Source: an uncultured Phocaeicola sp. (GTDB lineage: Bacteria > Bacteroidota > Bacteroidia > Bacteroidales > Bacteroidaceae). Taken from it: a stretch of 43,124 bases of DNA. Below, piece after piece: positions 25,059-34,262 of the stretch; within the stretch, counting starts at the first letter, position 1, and every line of letters starts with the position of its first letter. The stretch is taken from positions 1 through 43,124 of the forward strand of contig CALUPA010000017.1 in NCBI GenBank assembly GCA_944322395.1. The letters are read 5' to 3'. The position numbers and the translations under genes are program-made. The notes under the pieces were generated by a model. The model did no database searches and had not been told where the DNA came from. It worked only from the letters and a program-made list of their open reading frames with translations.

Positions 25059-25080
25059 TAAAATCAAACTTAATTATACG

Positions 25081-25088
25081 CAAAGATA
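25081..25088 (-). promoter_or_regulatory. -7 box for the NamZ-like gene
   Basis: TATCTTTG on the minus strand, about 50 bases before the start codon. No convincing -33 box; it overlaps the leader of the divergent HD-domain gene. Confidence 0.45.
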
Positions 25089-25097
25089 AATAAAACA

Positions 25098-25634
25098 ATG
25101 AACCCGATAGAATTAATAGACAAATATTATCCGGAAGATAACGAACTGAAGAAAATATTGTTGAAACACAGTCGTTCTGTAGCTGATAAGGCTTTGGCTA
25201 TGGCACGAAAACATCCGGAATTGAAACTAGACTTAGAGTTTATCGAAGAAGCAGCAATGCTGCATGATATAGGTATTTTCCTTACCGATGCCGATGGTAT
25301 ATATTGTTATGGTACTTATCCGTATATATGTCATGGGTATTTGGGAGCTGATTTGGTACGTAAGGAAGGTTTTCCACGCCATGCCCTGGTGTGTGAACGT
25401 CATACAGGAGCCGGACTTTCATTGAAAGCTATTATTGAGCGCGATTTGCCTGTTCCACATAGAGATATGCTTCCGGTAAGTCTTGAGGAGCAGATTATAT
25501 GTTTTGCTGATAAATTCTTTTCAAAAACTAAGCTGGATAATGAAAAAACGCTTGAGAAAGCACGCAAAAGTATAGAGAAACATGGCGACGAAGGACTTGT
25601 AAGGTTTGACAAGTGGTGTGAAATGTTTCTGTAA
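25098..25634 (+). CDS. HD-domain (HDIG-type) phosphohydrolase, function unknown
   Basis: A 178-residue cytoplasmic protein. The HD superfamily motif is present: His in LLKHSRSVADKA (about residue 24), the HD pair in AAMLHDIGIF (about 55-56), a His in YICHGYLGADLV and another in CERHTGAG, together enough for one or two metals. HD proteins of this size hydrolyse nucleotides or phosphate esters; the substrate cannot be told. It lies 101 bases upstream of lptD, which has its own -7 box. Confidence 0.85.
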   Translation: MNPIELIDKYYPEDNELKKILLKHSRSVADKALAMARKHPELKLDLEFIEEAAMLHDIGIFLTDADGIYCYGTYPYICHGYLGADLVRKEGFPRHALVCERHTGAGLSLKAIIERDLPVPHRDMLPVSLEEQIICFADKFFSKTKLDNEKTLEKARKSIEKHGDEGLVRFDKWCEMFL

Positions 25635-25700
25635 TATTTATTATGTCGTAAAAATACATTAAAAACTTACTGCCAATAGTGTTATTTAAGTGATTATGCT

Positions 25701-25708
25701 TACTTTTG
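25701..25708 (+). promoter_or_regulatory. -7 box for lptD
   Basis: TACTTTTG fits TAnnTTTG, 27 bases before the ATG at 25736. A possible TTG start at 25706 lies within this box, so it cannot be the translation start. Confidence 0.5.
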
Positions 25709-25735
25709 TATCGCTTATCGCGAAAAAGATATATA

Positions 25736-28501
25736 ATGACTTCATTTAAAAGAACTACATACATATTTATAACATTGTTTCTGCTTGGTCTTGTTTCCAC
25801 TTTCTATGCTGAGGCGCAGCGGGTAAGGGGAAGACGTGCGGGCAGGAATGTTTCGTCTCAGATAAAAGCCGATTCATCAAGTCTCGATTCGTTGAGGCTT
25901 GACTCGCTGGCTTTAGACTCTATCTCTTCGGATTCATTGGCTTCAGATTCTACAGAAAAAAAAGATGCACTTGATGCGCCTGTAATATACGAAGCAAGCG
26001 ACTCAATTGTTTTCACCAAGGGAGGTTTTGCTCATCTTTACGGTTCTGGAAAAGTAAATTATCAGAAGATTGAACTTACTTCTGCTGTTATCACCATGAA
26101 TATGGACAGTAATACAGTCTATGCCAGAGGTATTAAGGATACAGCCGGTGTAGAATCCGGTCTGCCGGTTTTCAAGGATGGTGAAACTCCATACGAATCG
26201 AAGATAATGCGATATAATTTCAAGACAAAGAAAGGTTTTATCAACAGTATCGTTACACAGCAGGGCGAAGGCTACGTAACCAGCCGTGATGCCAAGAAAG
26301 GTGCCGAAGATGAAATATATATGCAGCACGGACGATATACTACTTGTGATAACCACGATCATCCGCACTTCTATTTGCAACTTTCAATGGCTAAGGTCCG
26401 TCCAAAGAAGAATGTAGTTTTTGGTCCTGCGCATCTGGTGGTAGAAGATGTACCGTTGCCTATTGCCGTACCTTTCGGTTTCTTTCCATTCAACAGCAGT
26501 TATTCATCAGGTTTCATCATGCCTAGTTATGGTGATGAGTTGAACCGAGGATTCTATCTCCGCGATGGTGGATATTATTTTGCCATAAGCGATAAGATGG
26601 ACTTGAAAGTGCTGGGTGAAATATTTACAAAAGGTTCATGGGGACTTTCGGCTGCTTCAAACTACAATAAGAGATACAAGTTCAGCGGTTCGTTCAATGC
26701 AAGTTATATTGTAACTAAGACAGGTGATAAAGGTATGCCGGATTATTCTGTGTCGAAGGACTTCCGTATTCAGTGGAGTCACCGACAGGATGCTAAGGCT
26801 AGTCCTAACAGTTCATTCTCAGCTAGTGTAAACTTTGCTACAAGTAGTTATGACCGTTCCAGCTTGAGCAGTTTGTATAATCCTCAGCAGTATGCGCAGA
26901 ATACAAAGGCTTCAAGTGTAAGCTACTCACGCAGTTTTCCGGAGATTGGTCTTAATATTTCAGGTTCGTTCAATATTACTCAGAATACGCGCGACTCGTC
27001 TATCAATATGACACTACCTGATGTTAATATATCCTTGAACCGTATATATCCATTCAAACGTAAGAAAGCTGTCGGTGATGAACGTTGGTACGAAAAGATT
27101 TCTTTCCAGTATACAGGAGCTATGACCAACAGTGTTAATACGAAGGACAATCTTTTGTTTAAGACTCCTCTGACACAATGGAAAAACGGATTCCAGCATA
27201 AGATTCCAGTATCTGCTACTTTCAATTTGTTCAAGTATATAAACATTGTTCCTTCGTTCAATTATACAGAAAGATGGTATCTGAATAAGATAAAGAAGAG
27301 CTATGACCCTACGCTGAATACATCTGACCATATACGTAAGGATACAATAAACGGCTTTAACCGAGTGTACGACTATAACATGTCAGTACAGATGAATACC
27401 AAGCTTTACGGTATGTATAAACCGCTCTTCATGAAGAGTAAGGAAATACAGGTGCGCCATGTATTAACTCCTACTGTAAGCTATACTTATACTCCAAATT
27501 TTGGAACCAAGAGGTTCGGGTATTACGACACATATACATACACCGACGAGCAAGGAGAGGTGCGTACCGTAGAATATTCTCTTTATGATGGCATGACTTA
27601 TGGTACACCGGGAAAAACTATGTCACAGAATATTTCTTTTTCTGTAGACAATAATATAGAAATGAAAATGAAGTCAGACCGTGATACTACAGGCTATAGA
27701 AAAATAAGCCTTATAGATCAGTTGGGGGCTTCGATGTCATATGACGTAGCAAATAAGAAATGGAGTGACTTGAGCATGAATGTACGTTTGAAACTGACCA
27801 AGAATTATACATTCAATATGAATGCTTCGTTTGCTACCTATGCATATGAGTTCGACAAAAATGGTAACGTAGTAGTGGGCGACCGTACAGAATGGTCGTA
27901 CGGCCGTTTTGGACGATTCCAGGGATATAGCGGCTCATTCTCTTATACACTGAATAATGATACTTTCAAGAAACTCTTTGGAAAGAGTGAAGAGAAAGAC
28001 GATAAGAAAGACGGTGAGGAAAATACTGATGAAGAGAACACCGAAGAAAATACTGAGGAACAGCAACAGAACAACTCTAATATGAGAAAGACTGAAGCTG
28101 CCTCAATCAGTTCGGATGGATATATGGCATTCAAATTTCCTTGGAGTGTAAGTTTAAGTTACAGCTACAGTATACGTGAGGACAGAAATAAGGATATAAA
28201 TATCAAGACAATGCGTTATCCATATTCACTTACTCATTCTCTTAATATATCCGGTAACTTCAAGATTGGTAGCCGTTGGAATATGAACTATTCTACGGGA
28301 TATGACTTTACTACCAAGGAATTGTCAATGACTACATTGAATATAACCCGCGACCTTCACTGTTTTAACATGAGTTGCGGATTAGTGTTTGGACCTTATA
28401 CTTCGTATAATTTTACTATCCGTGCCAACTCAAGCATGCTTACTGATGCCCTTAAGTGGGATCAGCGAAGCAATACCGGTAGTACGGTTAATTGGTATTA
28501 A
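25736..28501 (+). CDS. lptD: LPS-assembly outer-membrane protein LptD, Bacteroidota type
   Basis: A 921-residue outer-membrane protein that, with LptE, inserts lipopolysaccharide into the outer leaflet. After the signal peptide (SFKRTTYIFITLFLLGLVSTFYAEA) comes a serine/aspartate/leucine-rich linker with repeated DSL units (about residues 38-65). Next is an LptD/OstA-like N-terminal domain (about 75-230) starting VIYEASDSIVFTKGGFAHLYGSGKVNYQ. A large beta-barrel of Tyr/Ser-rich strands follows. An acidic low-complexity insert (EEKDDKKDGEENTDEENTEE and on, about residues 755-785) interrupts the barrel as a probable loop. The ATG at 25736 is chosen over a TTG ten codons earlier. It converges on ung with 12 bases between stops. 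Confidence 0.88.
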   Translation: MTSFKRTTYIFITLFLLGLVSTFYAEAQRVRGRRAGRNVSSQIKADSSSLDSLRLDSLALDSISSDSLASDSTEKKDALDAPVIYEASDSIVFTKGGFAHLYGSGKVNYQKIELTSAVITMNMDSNTVYARGIKDTAGVESGLPVFKDGETPYESKIMRYNFKTKKGFINSIVTQQGEGYVTSRDAKKGAEDEIYMQHGRYTTCDNHDHPHFYLQLSMAKVRPKKNVVFGPAHLVVEDVPLPIAVPFGFFPFNSSYSSGFIMPSYGDELNRGFYLRDGGYYFAISDKMDLKVLGEIFTKGSWGLSAASNYNKRYKFSGSFNASYIVTKTGDKGMPDYSVSKDFRIQWSHRQDAKASPNSSFSASVNFATSSYDRSSLSSLYNPQQYAQNTKASSVSYSRSFPEIGLNISGSFNITQNTRDSSINMTLPDVNISLNRIYPFKRKKAVGDERWYEKISFQYTGAMTNSVNTKDNLLFKTPLTQWKNGFQHKIPVSATFNLFKYINIVPSFNYTERWYLNKIKKSYDPTLNTSDHIRKDTINGFNRVYDYNMSVQMNTKLYGMYKPLFMKSKEIQVRHVLTPTVSYTYTPNFGTKRFGYYDTYTYTDEQGEVRTVEYSLYDGMTYGTPGKTMSQNISFSVDNNIEMKMKSDRDTTGYRKISLIDQLGASMSYDVANKKWSDLSMNVRLKLTKNYTFNMNASFATYAYEFDKNGNVVVGDRTEWSYGRFGRFQGYSGSFSYTLNNDTFKKLFGKSEEKDDKKDGEENTDEENTEENTEEQQQNNSNMRKTEAASISSDGYMAFKFPWSVSLSYSYSIREDRNKDINIKTMRYPYSLTHSLNISGNFKIGSRWNMNYSTGYDFTTKELSMTTLNITRDLHCFNMSCGLVFGPYTSYNFTIRANSSMLTDALKWDQRSNTGSTVNWY

Positions 28502-28513
28502 TGATATAGAGCT

Positions 28514-29176
28514 TTACCAGTCGATGGCTGTCTTGCCGTTTTTAACAAGATAGTCATTGGCAAGGCTGAAGTGATGATTTCCGAAGAAACCGTTGTATGC
28601 CGACAGTGGAGACGGGTGTACTGATGTAAGTACCAGGTGTTTGTTTCTGTCTATGAATGCCCCTTTCTTTTGTGCATACGAACCCCATAGGATGAATACC
28701 AGGTTGCTTTTTTCTTCAGCCAATTTTCTGATAACGGCATCTGTAAACTCTTCCCATCCTCTTCTTTGGTGCGAACCTGCCTGATGCGCACGTACGGTAA
28801 GTGTGGCATTAAGAAGTAGTACTCCTTGTTTGGCCCATCTTGTCAGGTTTCCACTTTGTGGAATAGGTTTACCTAAGTCGCTGTTTATTTCCTTGAATAT
28901 GTTTACCAGTGATGGTGGAGGCTGGATACCGTCATTTACTGAGAAGCACAATCCATGTGCCTGTCCAGGGCCGTGATAAGGGTCCTGTCCTATTATAACT
29001 ACCTTTACTTTGTCAAACGGACAAAGATTGAAAGCATTGAATATGAGTTTTCCCGGTGGGTAAACTGTAGTTTCGTGGTATTCTTTCCTCACGAAGTCTG
29101 TCAGTCGTATAAAATAGTCTTTCGAGAATTCCGGCATTAGTGCTTCCTTCCATGATTCTTCTATCTGTACGTTCAT
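28514..29176 (-). CDS. ung: Uracil-DNA glycosylase
   Basis: Ung cuts uracil from DNA at the start of base-excision repair. The 220-residue length is normal. All family-1 motifs are present: the water-activating GQDPYHG with catalytic Asp65, the AHGLCFSV segment after it, [30 protein letters not shown] and the [14 protein letters not shown] minor-groove loop whose His stabilises the transition state. A consensus promoter lies at 29210-29239, its -33 box inside the terminator hairpin of asnA. Confidence 0.97.
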   Translation of the reverse strand: MNVQIEESWKEALMPEFSKDYFIRLTDFVRKEYHETTVYPPGKLIFNAFNLCPFDKVKVVIIGQDPYHGPGQAHGLCFSVNDGIQPPPSLVNIFKEINSDLGKPIPQSGNLTRWAKQGVLLLNATLTVRAHQAGSHQRRGWEEFTDAVIRKLAEEKSNLVFILWGSYAQKKGAFIDRNKHLVLTSVHPSPLSAYNGFFGNHHFSLANDYLVKNGKTAIDW

Positions 29177-29209
29177 TGTTGCTGTTATTTTGTGCGGTTT
29201 TTATATTGG

Positions 29210-29239
29210 CAAAGTTAATAATTATATATAAAAAAACAA
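29210..29239 (-). promoter_or_regulatory. Promoter of ung
   Basis: On the minus strand TTG at 29237-29239, 19 bases, then TAACTTTG at 29210-29217, about 34 bases before the start codon. The TTG overlaps the stem of the asnA terminator. Confidence 0.65.
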
Positions 29240-29284
29240 CGGAGTTTCGTGTGCCACTTCATTGCGGTTACGAAACTCCGTTTT
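29231..29284 (-). terminator. Terminator of asnA
   Basis: AACGGAGTTTCGT (29238-29250) and ACGAAACTCCGTT (29270-29282) form a perfect 13-base stem with a 19-base loop. On the minus strand it is followed by a T-run (GTTTTTTTAT). Confidence 0.85.
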
Positions 29285-29311
29285 GCAATTATATTTATCT
29301 CGTTTAGTTGC

Positions 29312-30352
29312 TTAGATAAGTGTCATGCCGTGTTCCTCGCATTCCTTTCTCATGCTTTCAGGCCATATACTTGCCTGTATTTCACCTATGTGGGCTTTTT
29401 TCAGGTATAGCATACACAGACGTGACTGTCCTATACCTCCACCGATACTTAGTGGGAGGGTGTCGTTCAACAACCTTTTGTGGAAATACAGTTCTTTTCT
29501 GTCTTCTTTTCCAGAAAGTTCAAGTTGGCGGAGCAGTGCTTCCTTGTCTACACGGATACCCATTGACGAAAGTTCTATGGCACGTCCCAGCACTTCGTTC
29601 CACACCATAAGGTCGCCGTTGAGTCCTGGCAGACCCGTGGCAGGGTCAATTGTAGAATAGTCATCATAGTCTGGCGCACGCATGTCGTGTGGTTGTCCGT
29701 TGCTCAGTTTGCATCCTATACCAATAATGAATACAGCACCGTATTTCTTTGTTATCAGGTCTTCACGTTCTTTTGGAGTCTTGTCAGGATACATCTGCAA
29801 GAGTTCCTCAGAATGAATGAAGTGTATATCATGGGCAAGGAATGATTTTATCTGAGGGTACATTTCGCATATCATATATTCAGTACGTCGCATAGCGGAA
29901 TATATTCTGGTAACTATGCTTTTCAGAAAACTTACGTTTCTTTGGTCTGCTGTAATGGTTCTTTCCCAGTCCCATTGGTCAACGTAAAGCGAATGCAGAT
30001 TACCCAATTCTTCGTCGGCACGTATAGCATTCATATCTGTATATATACCGTAACCCGGGCCGATGTTATAGTCGGCAAGAGTCATTCTTTTCCATTTGGC
30101 AAGTGAGTGTACCACTTCAGCCTGTTGATCTCCTAAATCTTTGATAGGAAAAGAAACAGCACGTTCCACTCCGTTAAGGTCGTCGTTTATACCCATTCCT
30201 TTTAGAACGAATAGTGGGGCGGTAACGCGGCGTAGTCTTAGTTCCGATGAAAGATTTTGCTGGAAGAATTCTTTTATTTGTTTAATGCCGAGCTCTGTCT
30301 GTTTCATGTCAAGCAGGGCTTTATAGTTGGCAGGTTTTATTAAGTAACTCAT
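29312..30352 (-). CDS. asnA: Aspartate-ammonia ligase (asparagine synthetase A)
   Basis: AsnA makes asparagine from aspartate, ammonia and ATP in the cytoplasm, using a class II aminoacyl-tRNA-synthetase fold. The 346-residue length fits. Family segments include LRRVTAPLFV, GVERAVSFPIKDLGDQQAEVVHSLAKWKR, GIYTDMNAIRADEE-LGNLHSLYVDQWDWER, EVLGRAIELSSMGIRVD and SIGGGIGQSRLCMLYL near the end. It stands alone, with a promoter at 30378-30407 and a strong terminator. Confidence 0.97.
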   Translation of the reverse strand: MSYLIKPANYKALLDMKQTELGIKQIKEFFQQNLSSELRLRRVTAPLFVLKGMGINDDLNGVERAVSFPIKDLGDQQAEVVHSLAKWKRMTLADYNIGPGYGIYTDMNAIRADEELGNLHSLYVDQWDWERTITADQRNVSFLKSIVTRIYSAMRRTEYMICEMYPQIKSFLAHDIHFIHSEELLQMYPDKTPKEREDLITKKYGAVFIIGIGCKLSNGQPHDMRAPDYDDYSTIDPATGLPGLNGDLMVWNEVLGRAIELSSMGIRVDKEALLRQLELSGKEDRKELYFHKRLLNDTLPLSIGGGIGQSRLCMLYLKKAHIGEIQASIWPESMRKECEEHGMTLI

Positions 30353-30377
30353 GATTATTTGGTATTAGTTTTGTTGG

Positions 30378-30407
30378 CAAAGATAGGTATATTTTGTAAA
30401 TGTGCAA
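30378..30407 (-). promoter_or_regulatory. Promoter of asnA
   Basis: On the minus strand TTG at 30405-30407, 19 bases, then TATCTTTG at 30378-30385; about 26 bases before the start codon. Confidence 0.7.
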
Positions 30408-30545
30408 TTATTATTGCAAAAAACTTGTCAAAAAGATTCCTTTTTAAATAGAATTCTTGGATAATTGTCATCGGTTAACATCTTTATTCCGTCTTATTGA
30501 AAGTTTTTTACCCTGATGTTTATTTTCTAATTCCGATAAACTTAT

Positions 30546-30553
30546 TATTTTTG
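30546..30553 (+). promoter_or_regulatory. -7 box for tRNA-Arg
   Basis: TATTTTTG fits TAnnTTTG, 33 bases before the tRNA 5' end. The -33 box is not clear. Confidence 0.45.
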
Positions 30554-30586
30554 TAACCGATTTCTGAAAGTCAAAATCTTAATAAT

Positions 30587-30658
30587 GCGCTCATAGTTCA
30601 ATGGATAGAATAATGGATTCCGGTTCCATCGATTGGGGTTCGACTCCCCATGGGCGTA
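30587..30658 (+). tRNA. tRNA-Arg (anticodon CCG)
   Basis: The 72 bases fold as a full cloverleaf. The acceptor stem is GCGCTCA with TGGGCGT (two G-U pairs). The D arm is GTTC/GAAT, the anticodon stem ATGGA/TCCAT around TTCCGGT, giving anticodon CCG. The T arm is TGGGG, TTCGACT, CCCCA, and the discriminator base is A. It reads CGG codons. CCA is not encoded. It is followed by a long hairpin terminator that is also a dispersed repeat. No integrase or att-like duplication follows it. Confidence 0.95.
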
Positions 30659-30666
30659 CATCAGAG

Positions 30667-30731
30667 AAAATGTCCTGTCGTTTTGACTAAAACGTCTTGT
30701 CGTTTTATATAAAATGACAAAGCGTTTTTTT
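30667..30731. repeat. Dispersed hairpin repeat, copy 2
   Basis: Bases 30667-30706 align with 2194-2233 at 31 of 40 positions with no gaps. The right half extends into a near-perfect 18-base-pair stem (30689-30706 with 30711-30728). The motif TGTCGTTTT or TTGTCGTTTT occurs twice within it. It lies directly after tRNA-Arg. Confidence 0.6.
30689..30731 (+). terminator. Terminator after tRNA-Arg
   Basis: Arms at 30689-30706 and 30711-30728 pair at 17 of 18 positions (two G-U, one mismatch) around an ATAT loop, ending in seven Ts (30725-30731). It overlaps the dispersed repeat. Confidence 0.75.
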
Positions 30732-30815
30732 CGAATATCGAAATTCCTCATTTCTTATTTTGTGTAACGGTATGTAAGGCAAAAAATCAGATGTTGCTTT
30801 ACTGGAAAGATCAAT

Positions 30816-31568
30816 ATGCCTATGGAATATACTTTTGAAATTTGTGCCAATTCGGTGGAGAGTTGTTTGGCTGCCCAGGAAGGTGGAGCACATCGTGTGG
30901 AACTTTGTGCTTCCATGCCGGAAGGAGGGACTACTCCTTCTATAGGAGAAGTAAGGATGGCACGCAAGTTGTTGCACATAAAGTTACACGTCATTATACG
31001 CCCACGTGGTGGGGATTTTGTTTATTCTCCTTTGGAACTGGATATAATGGAAGAAGATATTCGTGCCGTGAAGGAAGCTGGTGCAGATGGGGTAGTGTTT
31101 GGTTGTCTGACACCGGAAGCAGAACTTGATATGCCTGCAATGAAACGTCTGGTTAAGGCGGCTGAAGGAATGAGTATAACATTTCATCGTGCATTCGATT
31201 ATGTGCGTCATCCCGCAGAAGTTATGGAAAGTCTTATTGGGATGGGAGTGTCTCGGATACTGACTTCAGGTCAGCAACCTACAGCTGTAGATGGGGCGGG
31301 TTTGTTGGCTTCACTAGTCAAAAAGGCTGGCGGCAGGATTATTATCATGCCCGGTTGTGGAGTAAACGAGAATAATATTCGCAACTTGGCTGATGTGACT
31401 GGTGCATCTGAATTTCATTTTTCCGCAAGGGAAAATAAAGAAAGCCGGATGCTCTATCGCAATCCGGCTCTGTCTATGGGGGGAACGGTGACGGTAGATG
31501 AGTATATCACTCCGGTAACTACCGCATCCCGTGTGCGAAACACAATCAGTGCACTTACAGACCGTTGA
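30816..31568 (+). CDS. cutC: CutC-family protein (putative copper homeostasis)
   Basis: A 250-residue TIM-barrel-like protein of the CutC family (Pfam PF03932). The N-terminal FEICANSVESCLAAQEGGAHRVELCASMPEGGTTPS is diagnostic, followed by HVIIRPRGGDFVYS, GADGVVFGCLTPE, SITFHRAFDYV, RILTSGQQPTA and GRIIIMPGCGVN. The copper role comes from early E. coli genetics and is disputed, so the true function is open. The start is codon 1 (30816) or the ATG at codon 3. Its last 14 bases overlap the 3' end of the convergent transglutaminase lipoprotein gene. Confidence 0.93.
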   Translation: MPMEYTFEICANSVESCLAAQEGGAHRVELCASMPEGGTTPSIGEVRMARKLLHIKLHVIIRPRGGDFVYSPLELDIMEEDIRAVKEAGADGVVFGCLTPEAELDMPAMKRLVKAAEGMSITFHRAFDYVRHPAEVMESLIGMGVSRILTSGQQPTAVDGAGLLASLVKKAGGRIIIMPGCGVNENNIRNLADVTGASEFHFSARENKESRMLYRNPALSMGGTVTVDEYITPVTTASRVRNTISALTDR

Positions 31569-34188
31569 TGGTTCTGATAAGCTGTTCGCCTGTACCTATG
31601 GTGTAACCGTCTATCTGGAATACAACCCGATTGAATGTATCGCCTATGATGAATATTGGCAGATTACCACCATTGGACAGTTTCATGTTCTGCGAGATTT
31701 CGTTTCTTATGGCATTATTGGTATCTATACCGTAAACTATAGTCGAAGGAAGATTAGGAAAATCGGCTTGAGAGAATTTCTTGTATGATTTCTCGTCTGG
31801 GAATAACAGTATCATCTTGCGCCCCCATTTTTCTAATTCTTCTTTTTTGATTTCTATGTCTTTCAGGGCATGGTTGGTAGGTTCCTGTCCCGCACCAAGT
31901 ATGCCTACAATGAAATATCCTCTTCCTGTGGTTGATAGTATTGATGTTTCATTTTTAGTGACGGTATCAGTGTATTTCAGTTCAGAATTGAAGTTGCCTA
32001 TAACTCTTATTTCTTCAGCATTATCCCGCATTGTTAGTTCTATATTTGTTTGCTTGTGCTTTTCTACTGTAAAGAATGAAACATTGCTCATGACACTTCC
32101 GTTTGCCAGACGGCTGCCGGTTGTCAGCATATAATATCCTTCTTCTATCTTAAGACCGTTCTTCAGTAATGAGCTCCATGTAGCATTCTCAGGATAGTTC
32201 AACAGTTTGAAACTTCCATCTTCATATTTGGAAATAGTGAAATGAGTATAGTATTTGGGGTCGTCCAGTCTTGGGATAGGTTTATATATGGCTTTTAGTA
32301 TTCCTTCAGGAGTTTTTGAGGTTTTTGATTTTTCGAAGTCAACCTGATGTGTTATACCATTTTCGATGTAATAGATGTTTCCTGTTACGACATCTTTCCA
32401 TGCCTGAATATTTAGACTTCTGGCTGCCGCTACGAAGAATATCTCGCGCGACTGTGAATCTACAACTCTGCTTTTCCATGTTCCTATAGGCGAAGAGGGA
32501 GCCCCACCTCTATTAAGGTCGTTCCTTGTGGTAATGCTGTCCGAACACCATTGTACTAGTGTCTGAGGGTTTGACGTGAACTCAGCTTTCAGACTTTCAG
32601 GTATTTCTTTCTGTAGGTATGAACGGTATGGGGTGAGAAGTTCATTGGCAACACGCGGACAAAGTATGTATTCCGTGTCAGCATTTTCAGGAGTATTATA
32701 CAGATGGTCTTCCAGAACGCTGCATGGAGTATCCCGCAAGTCTTTGTCGGTAATACATTTCAGTAACTCGATAGCTTTTTTGCACATTGTGTTTTTCGAT
32801 GAGTTACTCAGGAATTTCATAATCTCCGCATAATTTCCCCTTGACTTGGTGATAAATCTTTCTATTTCTTCGTATTTCAGATTATTGTCTGTTGCGAATC
32901 TTTTTATTGCATCTTTGTCGGGGAATGTTGATATATAGGTATTTCTTATAGAATCCTCATGGTGCAGTCGGACGTCATTCTCGTTACTCTGTTCTTTTGT
33001 TACTGAAGGAAGTTTTGCATTCTCTGCTGGAGGTACTATATCTATATTTTCAGCGTATGCATCGTTTACATTATGTCTTAATATTATGTCCACTGTTTTG
33101 TCTTTTCCAAATGATATTTTTCCCAGACCGAACTTACCGTTATGCGAAACATATACCATCATGTCACCAAGACCGGCAGATAGTGATACCTGTCCATGTG
33201 CATTGCTTTTCTGCTTGTAGACAGTGAAAAATTCAGCATAGTTGTATAACTTGAATTCTACGTTTGCCCCTTCTACAGTGTTTCCTTTATCATCTTTCAC
33301 GGTTACAGTGACAGACGACTTTTCTGCATAGTTTTCTATGATGTTAATTTCTGTATAGTTGGCAGTCTGTAGCATTTTTTCTTCTTTGCCGCTATATGAG
33401 CCGAAAACTTTTGTATGCATCAGCATTCCTCTGCTAGCCGGAGAGTTGAACCACCCGAGATTAAGAACCGGTTCAGGTTCGCATGCTCCTAGAAAACACC
33501 ATTCTCCGTCCACCCATGCTTCTGCCCATGCGTGGTTGTCGTCGGTGTGTGCCCATCGTGGTGTATATACCTGACGTGCTGGAATGCCGATGGCACGTAG
33601 TGCAGCAACGAGCAGTGTTGATTCTTCGCCACATCTTCCGTAGGCTGTCTTTATTGTTGCCAGAGGTGAACTGGTACGGCTGTCCGATGGGGTATAAGTG
33701 GCTTTTTCATGACACCAGTGGTTTGTTTCAAGTACTGCATCCTGCATTGACAGGTGTTTCACTCTGGGCCATAATTCATTCTGGAAATATTCTCGTGAAT
33801 TGTCCAGGTTTTCATTGTTTACTCTTATTGGCAGTACAAAGTGTCTGAATATATCCTCAGGTATTTTTTTACCCCATGATGAGATTTCTCTTATCTTGAA
33901 TGAAAGACGGATGTTCTCAAGGAAAAATTTTCCTGAATTATCGGCTATGTCGCTCAGCGGCATATAGGCGTAAAGAAACTGGAGTGCCTCTTTTTCTTCG
34001 GTTGTAAGATTTTCATTGAATATATCGAATAGTTTCCCGTTTTTCAGTATTGTCTTTTTCTCGGTAAAATCATTTTCTACCTTCGAAAGATAGTCTGCAT
34101 CGTTTATGAAATGTTTTTCATTATTGCAACCGGTTGATAGCAGGCAAGCAGAAAACAGGCTTATAGAAAAGAATAAATGTCTGAACAT
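31555..34188 (-). CDS. Large lipoprotein with transglutaminase and thioredoxin-like domains
   Basis: An 877-residue lipoprotein: signal peptide MFRHLFFSISLFSACLLSTGC with a lipobox at LSTGC. A helical N-terminal region leads to a transglutaminase-like core (about residues 165-240) with Cys in YGRCGEESTLL and His in DNHAWAEAWVDGEW. At the usual Asp position stands Glu in GACEPEP. A carboxypeptidase-regulatory-like beta domain follows (SVTVTVKDDKGNTVEGANVEF, about 290-370). The C-terminus (about 760-877) looks like a thioredoxin fold without a CxxC pair (ILLFPDEKSYKKF ... LPIFIIGDTFNRVVF). The ATG at 34186-34188 is preferred over an extended start. Role unknown, perhaps envelope peptide processing. 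Confidence 0.82.
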   Translation of the reverse strand: MFRHLFFSISLFSACLLSTGCNNEKHFINDADYLSKVENDFTEKKTILKNGKLFDIFNENLTTEEKEALQFLYAYMPLSDIADNSGKFFLENIRLSFKIREISSWGKKIPEDIFRHFVLPIRVNNENLDNSREYFQNELWPRVKHLSMQDAVLETNHWCHEKATYTPSDSRTSSPLATIKTAYGRCGEESTLLVAALRAIGIPARQVYTPRWAHTDDNHAWAEAWVDGEWCFLGACEPEPVLNLGWFNSPASRGMLMHTKVFGSYSGKEEKMLQTANYTEINIIENYAEKSSVTVTVKDDKGNTVEGANVEFKLYNYAEFFTVYKQKSNAHGQVSLSAGLGDMMVYVSHNGKFGLGKISFGKDKTVDIILRHNVNDAYAENIDIVPPAENAKLPSVTKEQSNENDVRLHHEDSIRNTYISTFPDKDAIKRFATDNNLKYEEIERFITKSRGNYAEIMKFLSNSSKNTMCKKAIELLKCITDKDLRDTPCSVLEDHLYNTPENADTEYILCPRVANELLTPYRSYLQKEIPESLKAEFTSNPQTLVQWCSDSITTRNDLNRGGAPSSPIGTWKSRVVDSQSREIFFVAAARSLNIQAWKDVVTGNIYYIENGITHQVDFEKSKTSKTPEGILKAIYKPIPRLDDPKYYTHFTISKYEDGSFKLLNYPENATWSSLLKNGLKIEEGYYMLTTGSRLANGSVMSNVSFFTVEKHKQTNIELTMRDNAEEIRVIGNFNSELKYTDTVTKNETSILSTTGRGYFIVGILGAGQEPTNHALKDIEIKKEELEKWGRKMILLFPDEKSYKKFSQADFPNLPSTIVYGIDTNNAIRNEISQNMKLSNGGNLPIFIIGDTFNRVVFQIDGYTIGTGEQLIRTINGL

Positions 34189-34203
34189 AATTGTGCTTTT
34201 AAT

Positions 34204-34241
34204 AAAAAAATCCTGCAAAACATTTAAGCCTTGCAGGATTT
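34204..34241 (-). terminator. Terminator of the nagB operon
   Basis: AAATCCTGCAA (34208-34218) and TTGCAGGATTT (34231-34241) form a perfect 11-base stem followed on the minus strand by a run of seven Ts. It separates the fusion gene from the transglutaminase lipoprotein gene, for which no clear promoter is seen. Confidence 0.9.
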
Positions 34242-34262
34242 GTTATGTATTAGAAATAATCT

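Noticed and set aside
30587..30731. tRNA-Arg as the attachment site of an integrated element
   Set aside because: No integrase, no repeated tRNA 3' end, and core genes follow on both sides.
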